Notes: generated by a model from the sequence alone, not told the origin. A DNA stretch of 64,000 nt from Pararhodobacter zhoushanensis (GCF_025949695.1 NZ_JAPDFL010000001.1:395001-459000), one strand, 5' to 3'; shown: positions 40,804-50,515, numbered from the stretch's first letter. Made by a program: numbers and translations.

Positions 40804-40992
40804 ATGATCCGTCTCATCCCCCTGCTGTCGCTCTTTCCAGCCCTGCGGCTGCGCCCGACCCTGCGCCGCTGGCACCGCAACGCCACCACCCGCCGCGATC
40901 TGCGCGCCCTCGACACTCATCTGCTGCGCGACATTGGTGTGACCCCCGCCGCCGCCGCGCGCGAAGCCCGCCGCCCGTTCTGGCACCGCTGA
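40804..40992 (+). CDS. DUF1127 small protein
   Basis: A 62-residue basic protein: the C-terminal half [33 protein letters not shown] matches DUF1127 (YjiS-like). In Rhodobacter sphaeroides such proteins, for example CcaF1, bind RNA and affect sRNA and mRNA turnover; a similar role here is inference. The 112-base gap to the divergent ArsR gene may hold a shared promoter. Confidence 0.8.
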   Translation: MIRLIPLLSLFPALRLRPTLRRWHRNATTRRDLRALDTHLLRDIGVTPAAAAREARRPFWHR

Positions 40993-41054
40993 GCCGGTGG
41001 CGCTTTGCCCCCACCACTGCTAGATCGGAGGCGACCACAGCAGCGGAGACGAAC

Positions 41055-41956
41055 ATGCGCGTCATTTTCATGGGAACGCCCGATTTCTCGGTGCCGGTGC
41101 TCGATGTGCTGGCCGCCTCGCATGAGGTGGTCTGCGTCTATTGCCAGCCCCCCGCCCCGCCGGACGCGGCAAGCAGGAACGCCCGACGCCGGTACACGCC
41201 CGCGCGCTGGAACTGGGTCTGCCGGTGCGCCACCCGGCCAAACTGCGCGACGCCGCCGAGTACGAGGCCTTTGCCGCCCTGAACGCCGATATCGCCGTGG
41301 TGGTGGCTTATGGCCTGATCCTGCCGCAAGCGGTGCTGGACGCGCCCAAGCACGGGTGCCTGAACATCCACGCCTCGCTGCTGCCACGCTGGCGCGGGGC
41401 GGCGCCGATCCACCGGGCGATCATGGCCGGGGAAAGCGAAACCGGCGTGTGCATCATGCAGATGGAGGCCGGGCTGGACACCGGCCCGGTCCTGCTGCGC
41501 GAGGCAACGCCGATCGGCGATGTTGAAACCACCGACCAGCTGCACGACCGGCTGTCGCTGATGGGGGCGCGGCTGGTGCTGAGCGCACTGGACCAGTTGC
41601 CAGACCTGCGGGCCATGCCGCAACCCGAAGAGGGCGTCACCTATGCCGCCAAGATTGACAAGGCCGAAGCCCGGGTCGACTGGACGCAGGACGCCGCCGC
41701 CGTTGCGCGCCTGATCCGCGGGCTGTCGCCGTTTCCGGGCGCATGGTGCGAAACGCCGGTGGGGCGGTTGAAACTGCTGGGCGCGGTGGCCGGTCCGGGC
41801 ACGGGTCCGGCGGGCGCGGTGCTGGACGGGCTGACCATCGCCTGCGGCACGGGTGCGGTGAAAATCACCCGCGCCCAGCGCGAGGGCAAGCGCCCGATGG
41901 ACGCGGACGAGCTGCTGCGGGGGCTCGACTGGCCAGCGGGCACGCTGTTGGGGTGA
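41055..41956 (+). CDS. fmt: Methionyl-tRNA formyltransferase (frame-shifted in this sequence)
   Basis: Formylates initiator Met-tRNA from 10-formyl-THF; 300 residues if repaired. [23 protein letters not shown] is the N-terminus; the catalytic site is [18 protein letters not shown], and [19 protein letters not shown] follows. The frame breaks at the C6 run 41148-41153. One more C gives [10 protein letters not shown], the expected conserved loop. Since the gene is nearly essential and everything else is intact, an indel error is more likely than a null. The deformylase genes lie 1.3-4 kb upstream. It is followed by hairpin-tail element copy 3. Confidence 0.9.
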
Positions 41957-41962
41957 GCGGGC

Positions 41963-42034
41963 AAGGGGGCTTTCCGCCCCCTCTTCGGCTGACGCCGAAT
42001 TCACCCCCGAGCGTATTTTCAGCAAGATGAAGGC
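41963..42034 (+). repeat. Hairpin-tail 3' element, copy 3
   Basis: Begins about seven bases after the fmt stop: GGGGGC-TTTCC-GCCCCC hairpin, a TCGGC/GCCGA pair, then CCCCCGAGCGTATTTTC and AGCAAGATGAAGG. Sense orientation with fmt. The tail is a diverged variant of the consensus. Confidence 0.75.
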
Positions 42035-42076
42035 GCAGCGCTTGAAGGGGGACAGGCCGGGCGCTAGCCTTTGGAC

Positions 42077-43012
42077 ATGAGCACAGCCTTTTACACCGAC
42101 CCCGCCTGTCTGAATCACGCAACGCCCGAGGGCCATCCCGAGCAGGTGGCGCGGCTGGTATCGATTCTGGCCGCGCTGGAGCATCGCGATTTCGCCGGGC
42201 TGGACCGGCGGCAAGCGCCGCTGGCCGAGGTGGCCGAGCTGCTGCGCTGCCATCCGCAGGACTATATCGACCGTATCCGCGCGGCAGAGCCTGACGCGGG
42301 CAATCACCAACTGGACGCCGATACGTGGATGTCGCCGGGCAGCTGGGATGCGGCGCTGGCGGGGGTGGGCGCGGTGACAGCGGCGCTGGATGCCGTCATG
42401 GCGGGTGAGGCGCGCAATGCGTTCGCCGCGATCCGCCCGCCGGGCCACCACGCGGAAACCGCCACGCCGATGGGGTTCTGCCTGTTCGGCACCGTCGCCA
42501 TCGCCGCCAAGCGGGCGCTGGATCACCACAGGCTGAGCCGCGTTGCGGTGCTGGACTTCGACGTGCACCACGGCAATGGCACGCAGGATCTGCTGTGGAA
42601 CGAGCCGCGCGCGCTGTTCGTATCGAGCCACCAGTTCCCTCTCTGGCCCGGCACCGGGCGCGCGGAAGAGACCGGGCCGCATGGCACGATCCTGAACGTA
42701 CCGCTGGCCCCCGGCACGCGCGGCCCCGATTTCCGCGATGCGTGGGAAAGGCAGGTGTTCCCCCGCGTTGACGCCTTCAAGCCCGAGCTGATCCTGATCT
42801 CGGCCGGGTTCGACGCCCATATCGACGATCCGCTGGCCCAGCTGGCGCTGACCGAGGACGATTTCATCTGGATCACCCACCGCCTCTGCGATCTTGCCGA
42901 TGCCCATGCCGGCGGGCGGGTGGTCAGTGCGCTGGAAGGCGGCTATAACCTCGACGCGCTGGCGGCCTCGACCGCGGCGCATATCCGGGTGTTGATGGAG
43001 CGTGGCGCATGA
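42077..43012 (+). CDS. Histone deacetylase-like amidohydrolase
   Basis: A 311-residue zinc deacetylase (AcuC/aminopolyamine amidohydrolase family). The catalytic HH pair is in PPGHHAETATPMGFCLFG; zinc ligands lie in LDFDVHHGNGTQDL and SAGFDAHIDDPLAQL; the C-terminal EGGYNL is conserved. The substrate may be acetylated protein or polyamine; no evidence to choose. Start at 42077 rather than the TTG two codons upstream. The stop overlaps xseB by four bases. Confidence 0.93.
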   Translation: MSTAFYTDPACLNHATPEGHPEQVARLVSILAALEHRDFAGLDRRQAPLAEVAELLRCHPQDYIDRIRAAEPDAGNHQLDADTWMSPGSWDAALAGVGAVTAALDAVMAGEARNAFAAIRPPGHHAETATPMGFCLFGTVAIAAKRALDHHRLSRVAVLDFDVHHGNGTQDLLWNEPRALFVSSHQFPLWPGTGRAEETGPHGTILNVPLAPGTRGPDFRDAWERQVFPRVDAFKPELILISAGFDAHIDDPLAQLALTEDDFIWITHRLCDLADAHAGGRVVSALEGGYNLDALAASTAAHIRVLMERGA

Positions 43013-43245
43013 AGCCTGTAGCAGACTTGTCGTTTGAGGACGCCCTGCGCGAATTGGAGCAGGTCGTCGGCCAGCTGGAAGGCGGCGCGGTCGATCTGGA
43101 GAAATCCATCGCCATCTACGAGCGCGGCGCCGAGCTGAAAAAGCATTGCGAGGCCAAGCTGGCGCAGGCGCAGGCGCGGATCGAACAGATCACGCTGGCC
43201 GAGAATGGCCAGCCCGACGGCACCGCGCCTTTCGACGCGCAATGA
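43009..43245 (+). CDS. xseB: Exodeoxyribonuclease VII small subunit
   Basis: A 78-residue coiled-coil subunit of ExoVII: SFEDALRELEQVVGQLEGGAVDLEKSIAIYERGAELKKHCEAKL is the complete family pattern. It binds XseA, whose gene is not in the window. It overlaps the upstream deacetylase and the downstream ispA by four bases each, a translationally coupled set common in alphaproteobacteria (xseB-ispA-dxs). Confidence 0.95.
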   Translation: MKPVADLSFEDALRELEQVVGQLEGGAVDLEKSIAIYERGAELKKHCEAKLAQAQARIEQITLAENGQPDGTAPFDAQ

Positions 43246-44093
43246 GCTTTCCGCAGGATCTGGCCAGCGCCGCGCTGGCCGTGAACGCCCGGCTGGCGCA
43301 GGCGCTGAACGCGCTGCCCGACAGCCGGGTGCGGGCCGCGATGGCCCATGCGATCCACGGCGGCAAGGGTCTGCGCGGGTTTCTGGCGCTGGAAAGCGCC
43401 GGGCTGCATGGCGTGCCGCCTGTCGCCGCGCTGAACGCGGCGGCGGCGATCGAGGCGATGCACGCCTATTCGCTGGTGCATGACGATCTGCCCGCGATGG
43501 ATGACGACGACCTGCGCCGGGGCCGCCCCACCGTGCACATCGCCTTTGACGAGGCGACCGCGATTCTGGCCGGCGACGCGCTGCAATCGCTGGCGTTTCG
43601 GCTCTGTGCCGAGACCGGCAGCGCGCCCCTGACCGCAGCACTGGCGCAGGCAGCGGGCGCGGCGGGGATGGTGCTGGGTCAGGCGCTGGATATCGAGGCC
43701 GAATCGGCCGCCGCCCCGCTGACGCTGGAGCAGATCATCCACCTGCAGCAGGGCAAGACCGGCGCGCTGTTTGCGTGGTCCTGCACCGTGGGGCCGCTGC
43801 TGGCCGGGGCCGATCCGGGGCCGCTGAGTGCCTATGCGCGGGCGCTGGGGCTGGCGTTTCAGATCGCCGATGACATTCTGGACTGCGAAGGCGATGCCGC
43901 AACAGCCGGAAAACGGCTGCAAAAGGATGCAGAGGCGGGCAAGGCGACCTTTGTGTCGCTGCTGGGACTTGAACCGGCGCGCGCCCGTGCCGCAGGTTTG
44001 ATTTCACAGGCCTGTGACGCTCTGGCACCTTACGGTGCGCGGGCCGATTCCTTGCGAGACGCGGCGCGTTTCGTTATCAGCCGCGACAAGTAA
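43242..44093 (+). CDS. ispA: Polyprenyl (farnesyl/geranyl) diphosphate synthase
   Basis: A 283-residue trans-prenyltransferase. First Asp-rich motif [19 protein letters not shown] begins at residue 81, second at [14 protein letters not shown], with KTGALF and [10 protein letters not shown] between and after. Such short enzymes make FPP from IPP and DMAPP. The start [12 protein letters not shown] at 43242 uses an ATGA overlap with xseB. It is followed by dxs 13 bases later, supplying the precursor pathway. Confidence 0.95.
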   Translation: MSFPQDLASAALAVNARLAQALNALPDSRVRAAMAHAIHGGKGLRGFLALESAGLHGVPPVAALNAAAAIEAMHAYSLVHDDLPAMDDDDLRRGRPTVHIAFDEATAILAGDALQSLAFRLCAETGSAPLTAALAQAAGAAGMVLGQALDIEAESAAAPLTLEQIIHLQQGKTGALFAWSCTVGPLLAGADPGPLSAYARALGLAFQIADDILDCEGDAATAGKRLQKDAEAGKATFVSLLGLEPARARAAGLISQACDALAPYGARADSLRDAARFVISRDK

Positions 44094-44106
44094 AGTTGGA
44101 GCGTCC

Positions 44107-46035
44107 ATGAATACCCGTCCCGAAACACCGCTCCTTGACCGCGTGCACAGCCCTGCCGACCTCAAGCGGCTGACCGATCCACAGCTGAAACAGGTCGCCG
44201 ATGAGTTGCGCGCCGAGACGATCAGCGCCGTGTCGGAAACCGGCGGGCATCTGGGCGCGGGTCTGGGCGTGGTCGAACTGACCGTGGCGCTGCATGCGAT
44301 CTTCGACACGCCGCGCGACCGGCTGATCTGGGACGTTTCGCACCAATCCTATCCGCACAAGATCCTCACCGGGCGGCGCGACCGTATCCGCACGCTGCGC
44401 ATGAAGGACGGGCTGTCGGGCTTTACCAAGCGCTCGGAAAGCCCCTATGACCCCTTCGGTGCCGCGCATAGCTCGACCTCGATCAGCGCCGCGCTGGGCT
44501 TCAAGGTCGCGCAGGATCTGGGCGGCGCGCCGGACCCGGCGCTGGGCGACGCCATCGCGGTGATCGGCGATGGCAGCATGTCGGCGGGCATGGCGTTCGA
44601 GGCGATGAACAACGCAGGCCATCTGGGCAAGCGGCTGTTCGTCATCCTGAATGACAACGAGATGTCCATCGCGCCGCCCACCGGCGCGCTGTCCTCCTAT
44701 CTGTCGCGGCTCTATACCGAGCGCCCGCTGCAAGACCTCAAGGCCGCCGCCAAGGGTGCCTTGTCCCTGCTGCCGCCCCCCTTCCAGGAAGGGGCCAAGC
44801 GCGCCAAGGACATGCTCAAGCACATGACCGTCGGCGGCACGATGTTCGAGGAACTGGGCTTCAAATACGTCGGCCCGGTTGACGGGCACGACATGGACAC
44901 GCTGCTGGCTGTCCTGCGCACCGTGCATGACCGCGCCACCGGGCCGACGCTGATCCATGTGCTGACCAAGAAGGGCAAAGGCTATCGCCCCGCCGAGCAG
45001 GCAATGGACAAGGGCCACGCCACGGCGAAATTCGACGTGCTGACCGGCAAGCAGCAAAAAGCTCCGTCCAACGCGCCCAGCTACACCAAGGTCTTCGCGC
45101 AATCGCTGATCCAGCTGGCCGAGGGTGACGACAAGATCGTCGCCGTCACCGCCGCGATGCCCGATGGCACCGGCCTGAACCTGTTCGCCGAGCGGTTCCC
45201 GACCCGGTGTTTCGACGTCGGCATCGCCGAGCAGCACGGCGTCACCTTCTGCGCCGCGCTGGCGGCGGGCGGGATGAAACCGTTCTGCACGATGTATTCG
45301 ACGTTCCTGCAGCGCGGCTATGATCAGGTCGTGCATGACGTGGCGCTGCAGGGTCTGCCCGTCCGCTTCGCCATCGACCGCGCCGGTCTGGTCGGCGCCG
45401 ATGGCGCGACGCATGCGGGCAGCTTTGACGTGGCTTACCTCGCCAACCTGCCCGGCATGGTGGTGATGGCCGCCGCCGATGAGGCCGAGCTGGTGCATAT
45501 GGTCGCCACCGCCGCCGCGCATGACGCGGGCCCCATCGCGTTCCGCTTTCCGCGGGGCGAAGGCGTCGGGGTGGAAATGCCCGAACGCGGCACACCGCTG
45601 GAAATCGGCAAGGGCCGGATTATCCGTGAGGGCAAGCGCGTGGCGATCCTGTCCTTCGGCACCCGTCTGGCCGAGGTGATGAAAGCGGCCGAGGCGCTGG
45701 ACGCACGCGGCATCTCGCCCACCGTCGCCGACGCCCGCTTCGCCAAACCGCTGGACCGCGACCTGATTCTGCGGCTCGCGGCAGACCATGAAGCGCTGAT
45801 CACCATTGAAGAGGGCGCGGTCGGCGGCTTTGGCTCCCATGTCGCGCAGCTGCTGGCGGAAGAGGGCGTGTTCGACACCGGGCTCAGGTTCCGCTCGATG
45901 GTGCTGCCGGATGTGTTCATCGACCAAGCCTCGCCGGATCAGATGTATCAGGCGGCTGGGCTGACGGCGGCGGATATCGAAGCGAAAGTGCTCGACGCGC
46001 TGGGCGTCGCGCGGATCGGGGCCAAGCGGGCCTGA
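44107..46035 (+). CDS. dxs: 1-deoxy-D-xylulose-5-phosphate synthase
   Basis: A 642-residue TPP enzyme condensing pyruvate and glyceraldehyde-3-phosphate, the first step of the MEP pathway. The TPP segment is [35 protein letters not shown]; the pyrimidine-site region [18 protein letters not shown] and the [18 protein letters not shown] substrate loop are complete. The start at 44107 follows a GTTGGAGCGTCC site. It closes the deacetylase-xseB-ispA-dxs operon; a terminator follows. Confidence 0.97.
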   Translation: MNTRPETPLLDRVHSPADLKRLTDPQLKQVADELRAETISAVSETGGHLGAGLGVVELTVALHAIFDTPRDRLIWDVSHQSYPHKILTGRRDRIRTLRMKDGLSGFTKRSESPYDPFGAAHSSTSISAALGFKVAQDLGGAPDPALGDAIAVIGDGSMSAGMAFEAMNNAGHLGKRLFVILNDNEMSIAPPTGALSSYLSRLYTERPLQDLKAAAKGALSLLPPPFQEGAKRAKDMLKHMTVGGTMFEELGFKYVGPVDGHDMDTLLAVLRTVHDRATGPTLIHVLTKKGKGYRPAEQAMDKGHATAKFDVLTGKQQKAPSNAPSYTKVFAQSLIQLAEGDDKIVAVTAAMPDGTGLNLFAERFPTRCFDVGIAEQHGVTFCAALAAGGMKPFCTMYSTFLQRGYDQVVHDVALQGLPVRFAIDRAGLVGADGATHAGSFDVAYLANLPGMVVMAAADEAELVHMVATAAAHDAGPIAFRFPRGEGVGVEMPERGTPLEIGKGRIIREGKRVAILSFGTRLAEVMKAAEALDARGISPTVADARFAKPLDRDLILRLAADHEALITIEEGAVGGFGSHVAQLLAEEGVFDTGLRFRSMVLPDVFIDQASPDQMYQAAGLTAADIEAKVLDALGVARIGAKRA

Positions 46036-46057
46036 ACAGCCGACTGCTGCAAAAGCA

Positions 46058-46085
46058 AACAGCCGCGCCCGAGGGCGCGGCTGTT
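46058..46085. terminator. Bidirectional terminator between dxs and the first outer-membrane protein gene
   Basis: AACAGCCGCGCCC pairs with GGGCGCGGCTGTT around a two-base loop. A near-identical hairpin lies at 46917-46941 after the second outer-membrane gene. Confidence 0.85.
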
Positions 46086-46106
46086 GTCGTTATCGCTTGG
46101 GTGCGA

Positions 46107-46742
46107 TCAGAATTGGAAGCCCGCGCGCAGCGAAACGGTGTCGATGTCTGAACCGGCCGTGAAGCCCAAGGCGTCGCCGGACACGTCACGACGGGCCAGT
46201 TCTACGCCAACGAACATGCTTTGGGTGACCAGAGCCTGCATCCCCAGACCGTAAGACACGCCGGTCTGACGAACTTCGACGCCGACGTCGGTCAGCGTCG
46301 AGCGCGCAGCGCCGACAAAGCCGTACACCATCACACGGTCAAACGCATAACCGGCGCGGGCGCGCAGCTCGAGAGCGTTTTCCTGCAGCGAGTTCGGAAA
46401 GCCGACATAGGGCGTGTTGAAGCTGGTGTAGGCCAGTTCCGCACCAAACACCATGTTGCCACGCTGCCAGTTGTAACCGACGAACCCGCCAAACGCGCTG
46501 TCGCTTTCCAGATCAGGGAACAGGCCGCCGCCGGTGTTTTCATTGATCTGGCCGCTCAGCGCCGAAATGCTCAGACCGCCGTAAAAGCCGTCCCACGAGT
46601 ACGAGGGCGCCGGCATCGGCGCGACCATCACCTCCGGCTCGACGTAAACAACCGGACCCGAGGCCAGTGCGGCCCCCGAAGCGACGACCAGCGCAACGAC
46701 CGAAGCCGCCGAGCCGAGGGAGAGTTTGAGAATTTTTGTCAT
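46107..46742 (-). CDS. Outer-membrane beta-barrel protein, copy A
   Basis: A 211-residue small barrel. The signal MTKILKLSLGSAASVVALVVASGAALASG has an ALA-S site. The barrel starts YSWDGFYGGLSIS, continues FGGFVGYNWQRGNMVFGAELAYTSF and ends in a Phe (RAGFQF), the classic Bam insertion signal. It resembles the opacity/OmpA-like porin group. A paralogue lies upstream (46965-47591); they share LRARAGYAF(D/N)RVMVYGFVGAARST. The start at 46742 is chosen over a GTG 3 codons upstream because the signal fits. A CtrA-type box and an 18-base palindrome lie upstream. Confidence 0.9.
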   Translation of the reverse strand: MTKILKLSLGSAASVVALVVASGAALASGPVVYVEPEVMVAPMPAPSYSWDGFYGGLSISALSGQINENTGGGLFPDLESDSAFGGFVGYNWQRGNMVFGAELAYTSFNTPYVGFPNSLQENALELRARAGYAFDRVMVYGFVGAARSTLTDVGVEVRQTGVSYGLGMQALVTQSMFVGVELARRDVSGDALGFTAGSDIDTVSLRAGFQF

Positions 46743-46758
46743 GCGAACCACCTGAGTG

Positions 46759-46773
46759 TTAAATTCTTATTAA
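46759..46773 (-). promoter_or_regulatory. CtrA-type box upstream of outer-membrane protein copy A
   Basis: Minus strand TTAA-TAAGAAT-TTAA followed by C, an exact match to TTAA-N7-TTAAC, beginning 17 bases before the start codon. In a sequence where TTAA is rare, this is notable. Confidence 0.55.
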
Positions 46774-46821
46774 TAAGAGATGATCAGACGCCCGCGGCTG
46801 CGATTTTTCAAGTCGCCTTCA

Positions 46822-46839
46822 AAATTTGTCGACAAATTT
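46822..46839. promoter_or_regulatory. 18-base perfect palindrome upstream of copy A
   Basis: AAATTTGTCGACAAATTT lies 80-97 bases upstream of the start of outer-membrane protein copy A, just past the copy B terminator. The AT-rich arms and symmetry suggest a repressor operator. No counterpart exists in front of copy B. Confidence 0.5.
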
Positions 46840-46916
46840 GCGCGAAGTGACGCTTTCCCGCATCACCCCGCAGGTCAGCGCTTGCGCCTGGCTGTTCCGC
46901 CACCCCCAAACGCAAA

Positions 46917-46941
46917 CAGCCGCGCCCAAAGGGCGCGGCTG
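46917..46941 (-). terminator. Terminator after outer-membrane protein copy B
   Basis: CAGCCGCGCCC-AAA-GGGCGCGGCTG, near-identical to the hairpin at 46058-46085, consistent with duplication of gene plus 3' end. Confidence 0.8.
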
Positions 46942-46964
46942 CTGTCGGTATCGCTTGGGTGCGA

Positions 46965-47591
46965 TCAGAAGTGGTAGGCAGCGCGCAGCGACACGGTGTC
47001 CAGCTCGGATTCGACCGTGGTGCCCAGAACGTCCGCGTCCACGTTGCGGCGAGCGAACTCAAGACCAACGGACATGTTGCTGGTGACCATCGCTTCAACG
47101 CCCAGACCGTAGACCGGGCCGGTTTGCGTGAAGTCGGTGCCGCCGCTGCCGATGGTCGAGCGCGCAGCGCCGACGAAGCCGTACACCATGACGCGGTTGA
47201 ACGCGTAGCCGGCACGAGCGCGCAGGTCGAGCGAATCACGCTGATACGTGCCCGGGAAGCCAACGAACGAGGTGTCGAAGTTGGTGTAGTTCAGTTCGCC
47301 ACCGAACACGAAACCACCGCGCTGCCAGTTGTAACCAACGAAAGCGCCGAAGCCGTTGTCGCTTTCCAGATCCGGCAGACCGGCGGGATCGGTGACGCCA
47401 CCGCTGACACGCGAGTAGCTCAGACCGCCGTACAGGCCAGCCCAGGACAGAGCAGGTGCCGGCATCGGGGCAACCATGACTTCCGGCTCGTTGTACACGA
47501 CCGGGCCCGAGGCCAGAGCGGCACCAGCAGCGAAGCCGAGAGCGGTGACCGAAGCGGCCGAACCAAGGATGAGTTTGCGAATTGCAGTCAT
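46965..47591 (-). CDS. Outer-membrane beta-barrel protein, copy B
   Basis: A 208-residue paralogue of copy A. The signal MTAIRKLILGSAASVTALGFAAGAALASG is followed by VVYNEPEVMVAPMPAPALSW, the barrel, and a terminal Phe (RAAYHF). I chose 47591 because it gives a proper signal and follows GGAG; an upstream in-frame start adds 16 residues with no signal logic. The two copies share most of the barrel, the terminator hairpin and a decamer CGCATCACCC at the same distance from each start. Confidence 0.9.
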   Translation of the reverse strand: MTAIRKLILGSAASVTALGFAAGAALASGPVVYNEPEVMVAPMPAPALSWAGLYGGLSYSRVSGGVTDPAGLPDLESDNGFGAFVGYNWQRGGFVFGGELNYTNFDTSFVGFPGTYQRDSLDLRARAGYAFNRVMVYGFVGAARSTIGSGGTDFTQTGPVYGLGVEAMVTSNMSVGLEFARRNVDADVLGTTVESELDTVSLRAAYHF

Positions 47592-47605
47592 TTTTTTCTC
47601 CATCG

Positions 47606-47620
47606 TTAACCGAATGTTAA
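47606..47620 (-). promoter_or_regulatory. CtrA-type box upstream of outer-membrane protein copy B
   Basis: Plus strand GTTAACCGAATGTTAAC contains TTAA-CCGAATG-TTAAC, an exact CtrA consensus, beginning 15 bases before the start codon. Its position nearly matches the box in front of copy A. Confidence 0.6.
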
Positions 47621-48081
47621 CTTCTGGCCCTACACACACCTTCAGCGGGGTCTCTTCAAGGCACCTCGGACAGATGCCTTTTACGCTGCTTGCAGGTGAA
47701 ACATTCGCGCATCACCCGCGCTTAGCAAGCGGCGGCTAAATACCCGTAAACTTTAGACATTCCAAAAATAGGCGCCTTTCCGCCCATGAAAACCGACACC
47801 GTCACACGAGTGTGATGGAACCCGACCGACGGAGCGTGCCACAAAAGCTCCAGAGCGCCCTCACTGCCGCCGTCACAGACACCACCCGGAACGTGGTGCG
47901 ACCCAGCCAAACAAGGGCTTTTCCGCAGGCGACGTCACGACCTGACCCGACGCGCCCTCTTCCTTTTATCCGCACACCCCCCTATCTTTGTGTATGGAAC
48001 AACACTCCCCCTCCCGTCATGCTGTCATGCACCCGCCGCACCTTTGCGGCAGGGAAGGGTTGACCTTTTGATGAGACGTTT
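47621..48081. other. Intergenic region between the outer-membrane genes and amn
   Basis: A 461-base gap without a convincing gene. It holds the shared decamer CGCATCACCC (near 47708), 118 bases before copy B, and a TCACACGAGTGTGA inverted repeat around 47802-47815, perhaps an operator. Most of the 48000-48080 part is the amn promoter region. Nothing else could be supported. Confidence 0.4.
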
Positions 48082-49557
48082 ATGAAACCCACCCGTTCAC
48101 TGCCGACCGAAACCGCCCCGCAGGCCGAGCCGCGCGCCTTCACCGATGCCGCGCAGGCCGTCGCCTATCTGCAGACACTCTATTCTCAGGCCACCGATTT
48201 CCTTGCCGCCAGCTTCCGCACCGCGTTGAAGGACGGCACGCCCAAGGCCCGCTACCGTGCCTATTATCCAGAGCTGCGCGTCACCACGACGACCTATGAC
48301 CAGCCCGACAGCCGCCTCGCCTATGGTTACCTGCCCGAGCCCGGCACCTATGCCACCTCGATCACCCGGCCCGATCTGTTCTCGAACTACCTCCAGCAGC
48401 AGATCGACCTTTTGCTGAAGAATCACGGCCAGCCGGTGATGGTCGGCTATTCCGACACGCCGATCTCGCTGCATTTTGCCATGGCCGGGCGGCATGATGT
48501 GAACATGTCGGGTGAGCTGACCTTCACCCTGCGCGACGTGTTCGACGTGCCGGACCTGTCGATCACCAACGATGACATCGTCAATGGCGAAGGCGTGCGC
48601 AACGCCGACGGCTCGGTCCCGCTGGCCCCGTTCACCGCGCAGCGCGTGGATTACTCGCTGGCCCGTCTGGCGCATTATACCGCCACCGACCCCGAGCATT
48701 TCCAAAACCACGTGTTGTTCACCAACTACCAGTTCTACGTGGACGAGTTCGAGGCCTATGCGCGCCAAGCCCTGTCCGACCCTGACAGCGGCTACACCGC
48801 CTTTGTCGCGCCCGGCAATGCCGAGATCACCGACGCCAACGCCGCCCTGCCCGTCCTGCCGCGCCTGCCGCAGATGCCGACCTACCACCTCAAGCGCGCG
48901 GGCGGTCAGGGCATCACGCTGGTCAACATCGGCGTCGGCCCGTCCAACGCTAAAACCGCCACCGACCACATCGCCGTCTTGCGCCCGCATGCCTGGCTGA
49001 TGGTCGGGCATTGCGCGGGGCTGCGCAACTCGCAAAGCCTTGGGGATTTCGTGCTGGCGCATGGCTACCTGCGCGAAGACAAGGTGCTGGACGAGGATCT
49101 GCCGCTCTGGGTGCCGATCCCGGCGCTGGCCGAAATCCAGATCGCCCTGCAGGACGCCGTGGCCGAGATCACCCAGCTGTCGGGCTACGAGCTGAAAAAG
49201 ATCATGCGCACCGGCACCGTCGCCACCGTCGACAACCGCAACTGGGAGCTGCGCGACCAGTCCGGCCCGGTGCAACGCCTGTCCCAGTCCCGCGCCATCG
49301 CGCTGGACATGGAATCGGCCACCATCGCCGCCAACGGCTTTCGCTTCCGCGTGCCCTACGGCACCTTGCTTTGCGTGTCGGACAAACCGCTGCACGGCGA
49401 GCTGAAGCTGCCCGGCATGGCCTCGGCCTTCTACAAGACGCAGGTCGCCCGTCACCTGCTGATCGGCGTGCGCGCCATGGAGCATCTGCGCGACATGCCG
49501 CTGGACCGCATCCACAGCCGCAAACTGCGCAGCTTTGATGAGACGGCGTTCCTGTAG
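48082..49557 (+). CDS. amn: AMP nucleosidase
   Basis: A 491-residue enzyme hydrolysing AMP to adenine and ribose-5-phosphate. Two-part architecture: an N-terminal AMN regulatory domain (YLQTLYSQATDFLAASFRTAL) and a C-terminal nucleoside phosphorylase-type catalytic domain (GQGITLVNIGVGPSNAKTATDHIAVLRPHAWLMVGHCAGLR; FRVPYGTLLCVSDKPLHGELKLPG). The catalytic Asp lies in CVSDKPLHG. The start at 48082 follows GATGAGACG. It probably leads the next gene (gap 10 bases) as a two-gene unit. Confidence 0.95.
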   Translation: MKPTRSLPTETAPQAEPRAFTDAAQAVAYLQTLYSQATDFLAASFRTALKDGTPKARYRAYYPELRVTTTTYDQPDSRLAYGYLPEPGTYATSITRPDLFSNYLQQQIDLLLKNHGQPVMVGYSDTPISLHFAMAGRHDVNMSGELTFTLRDVFDVPDLSITNDDIVNGEGVRNADGSVPLAPFTAQRVDYSLARLAHYTATDPEHFQNHVLFTNYQFYVDEFEAYARQALSDPDSGYTAFVAPGNAEITDANAALPVLPRLPQMPTYHLKRAGGQGITLVNIGVGPSNAKTATDHIAVLRPHAWLMVGHCAGLRNSQSLGDFVLAHGYLREDKVLDEDLPLWVPIPALAEIQIALQDAVAEITQLSGYELKKIMRTGTVATVDNRNWELRDQSGPVQRLSQSRAIALDMESATIAANGFRFRVPYGTLLCVSDKPLHGELKLPGMASAFYKTQVARHLLIGVRAMEHLRDMPLDRIHSRKLRSFDETAFL

Positions 49558-49567
49558 GACGACCTGA

Positions 49568-50515
49568 GTGTTCACGACGCTCCCGGCCCTGAAAACCACC
49601 GACGCCTTCGACGCGTGGCGGCACGATCGCGGCAACTGGGAAGACCTCGCCCGGAGAATCGCGCGCGCGGCGGGGTTCTCAGGGCGGGATCTGACCGTCT
49701 TTGGCGACAGCACCAATCTGGTGTTAGATGTCGACGGCGCGGCAATCCTCAAGATCTTTCCGCCGCTCTATTACCCCCAGTTCCTCAGCGAACGCGCCGC
49801 GCTGCACCGGTTGGCCGGGCAGCTGTCTGTCGCCATCCCCCGGATCATTGCCGCCGATGAGCAACACGGGTGGTCATGGCTGGTGATGACCAAGCTGGAC
49901 GGGGTCGTCGGTTCGGCCATCTGGCCGCAGCTCTCGGACCCCGAGCGCGCCCTCATCCTGCATGACGTCGGCCGCGTGATGGCCGAGGTTCACGCCCTCC
50001 CGCCCGACGCTCTCAGCCAGATCGGCACGCCCTGGCCTGCCTTCATCCGGGCGCAGGTCAACGGTTGCGTTGCGCTTCACCGGGCGCAGGGTCTGGCCGC
50101 GCCGCTGCTGGACGACCTTGCCACCCTCGCGCCTCAGGCCGTCACCCTGATCCCGCTGCAAGAACCGCCTGTCATCCTGACCAGCGACTGGATTCCGCAG
50201 AATTTCCTGTTGTCAGCCCAGTCCGGCGACTGGCGGCTGTGTGCGCTGATCGACTTTGGCGATGTCAGGACCGGCTGGTGGGAATACGACCTTCTCGCGC
50301 CCAGCGCCCTGATGTGTGATGGCAACCCCGCTCTGGTGCAAAGCCTGTTTGACGGCTACGGCACCGCCGCCGCTGACAACGCGATGCGGCGACGGTTGCT
50401 GATCCTCATGGCGCTGCATCATGCAAGCGACTTTCGCATCCTGACGATCCCCGACTGGGAGAGCCGAATCGCCAGTCTTTACGACCTTGAACAGGTGATC
50501 TGGCCCGGCGCCTGA
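49568..50515 (+). CDS. Aminoglycoside phosphotransferase family protein
   Basis: A 315-residue kinase-like (APH) fold. Lys for ATP binding lies in VLDVDGAAILKIFPPLYYPQ; the catalytic loop reads ILTSDWIPQNFLLS, with the conserved D and N but not the leading His-Gly; the metal DFG is LIDFGDVRTGWWEYDLL. A GTG start at 49568 is used with a weak ribosome site ten bases after amn. Substrate unknown; these proteins often phosphorylate small metabolites and need not confer antibiotic resistance. Confidence 0.75.
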   Translation: MFTTLPALKTTDAFDAWRHDRGNWEDLARRIARAAGFSGRDLTVFGDSTNLVLDVDGAAILKIFPPLYYPQFLSERAALHRLAGQLSVAIPRIIAADEQHGWSWLVMTKLDGVVGSAIWPQLSDPERALILHDVGRVMAEVHALPPDALSQIGTPWPAFIRAQVNGCVALHRAQGLAAPLLDDLATLAPQAVTLIPLQEPPVILTSDWIPQNFLLSAQSGDWRLCALIDFGDVRTGWWEYDLLAPSALMCDGNPALVQSLFDGYGTAAADNAMRRRLLILMALHHASDFRILTIPDWESRIASLYDLEQVIWPGA

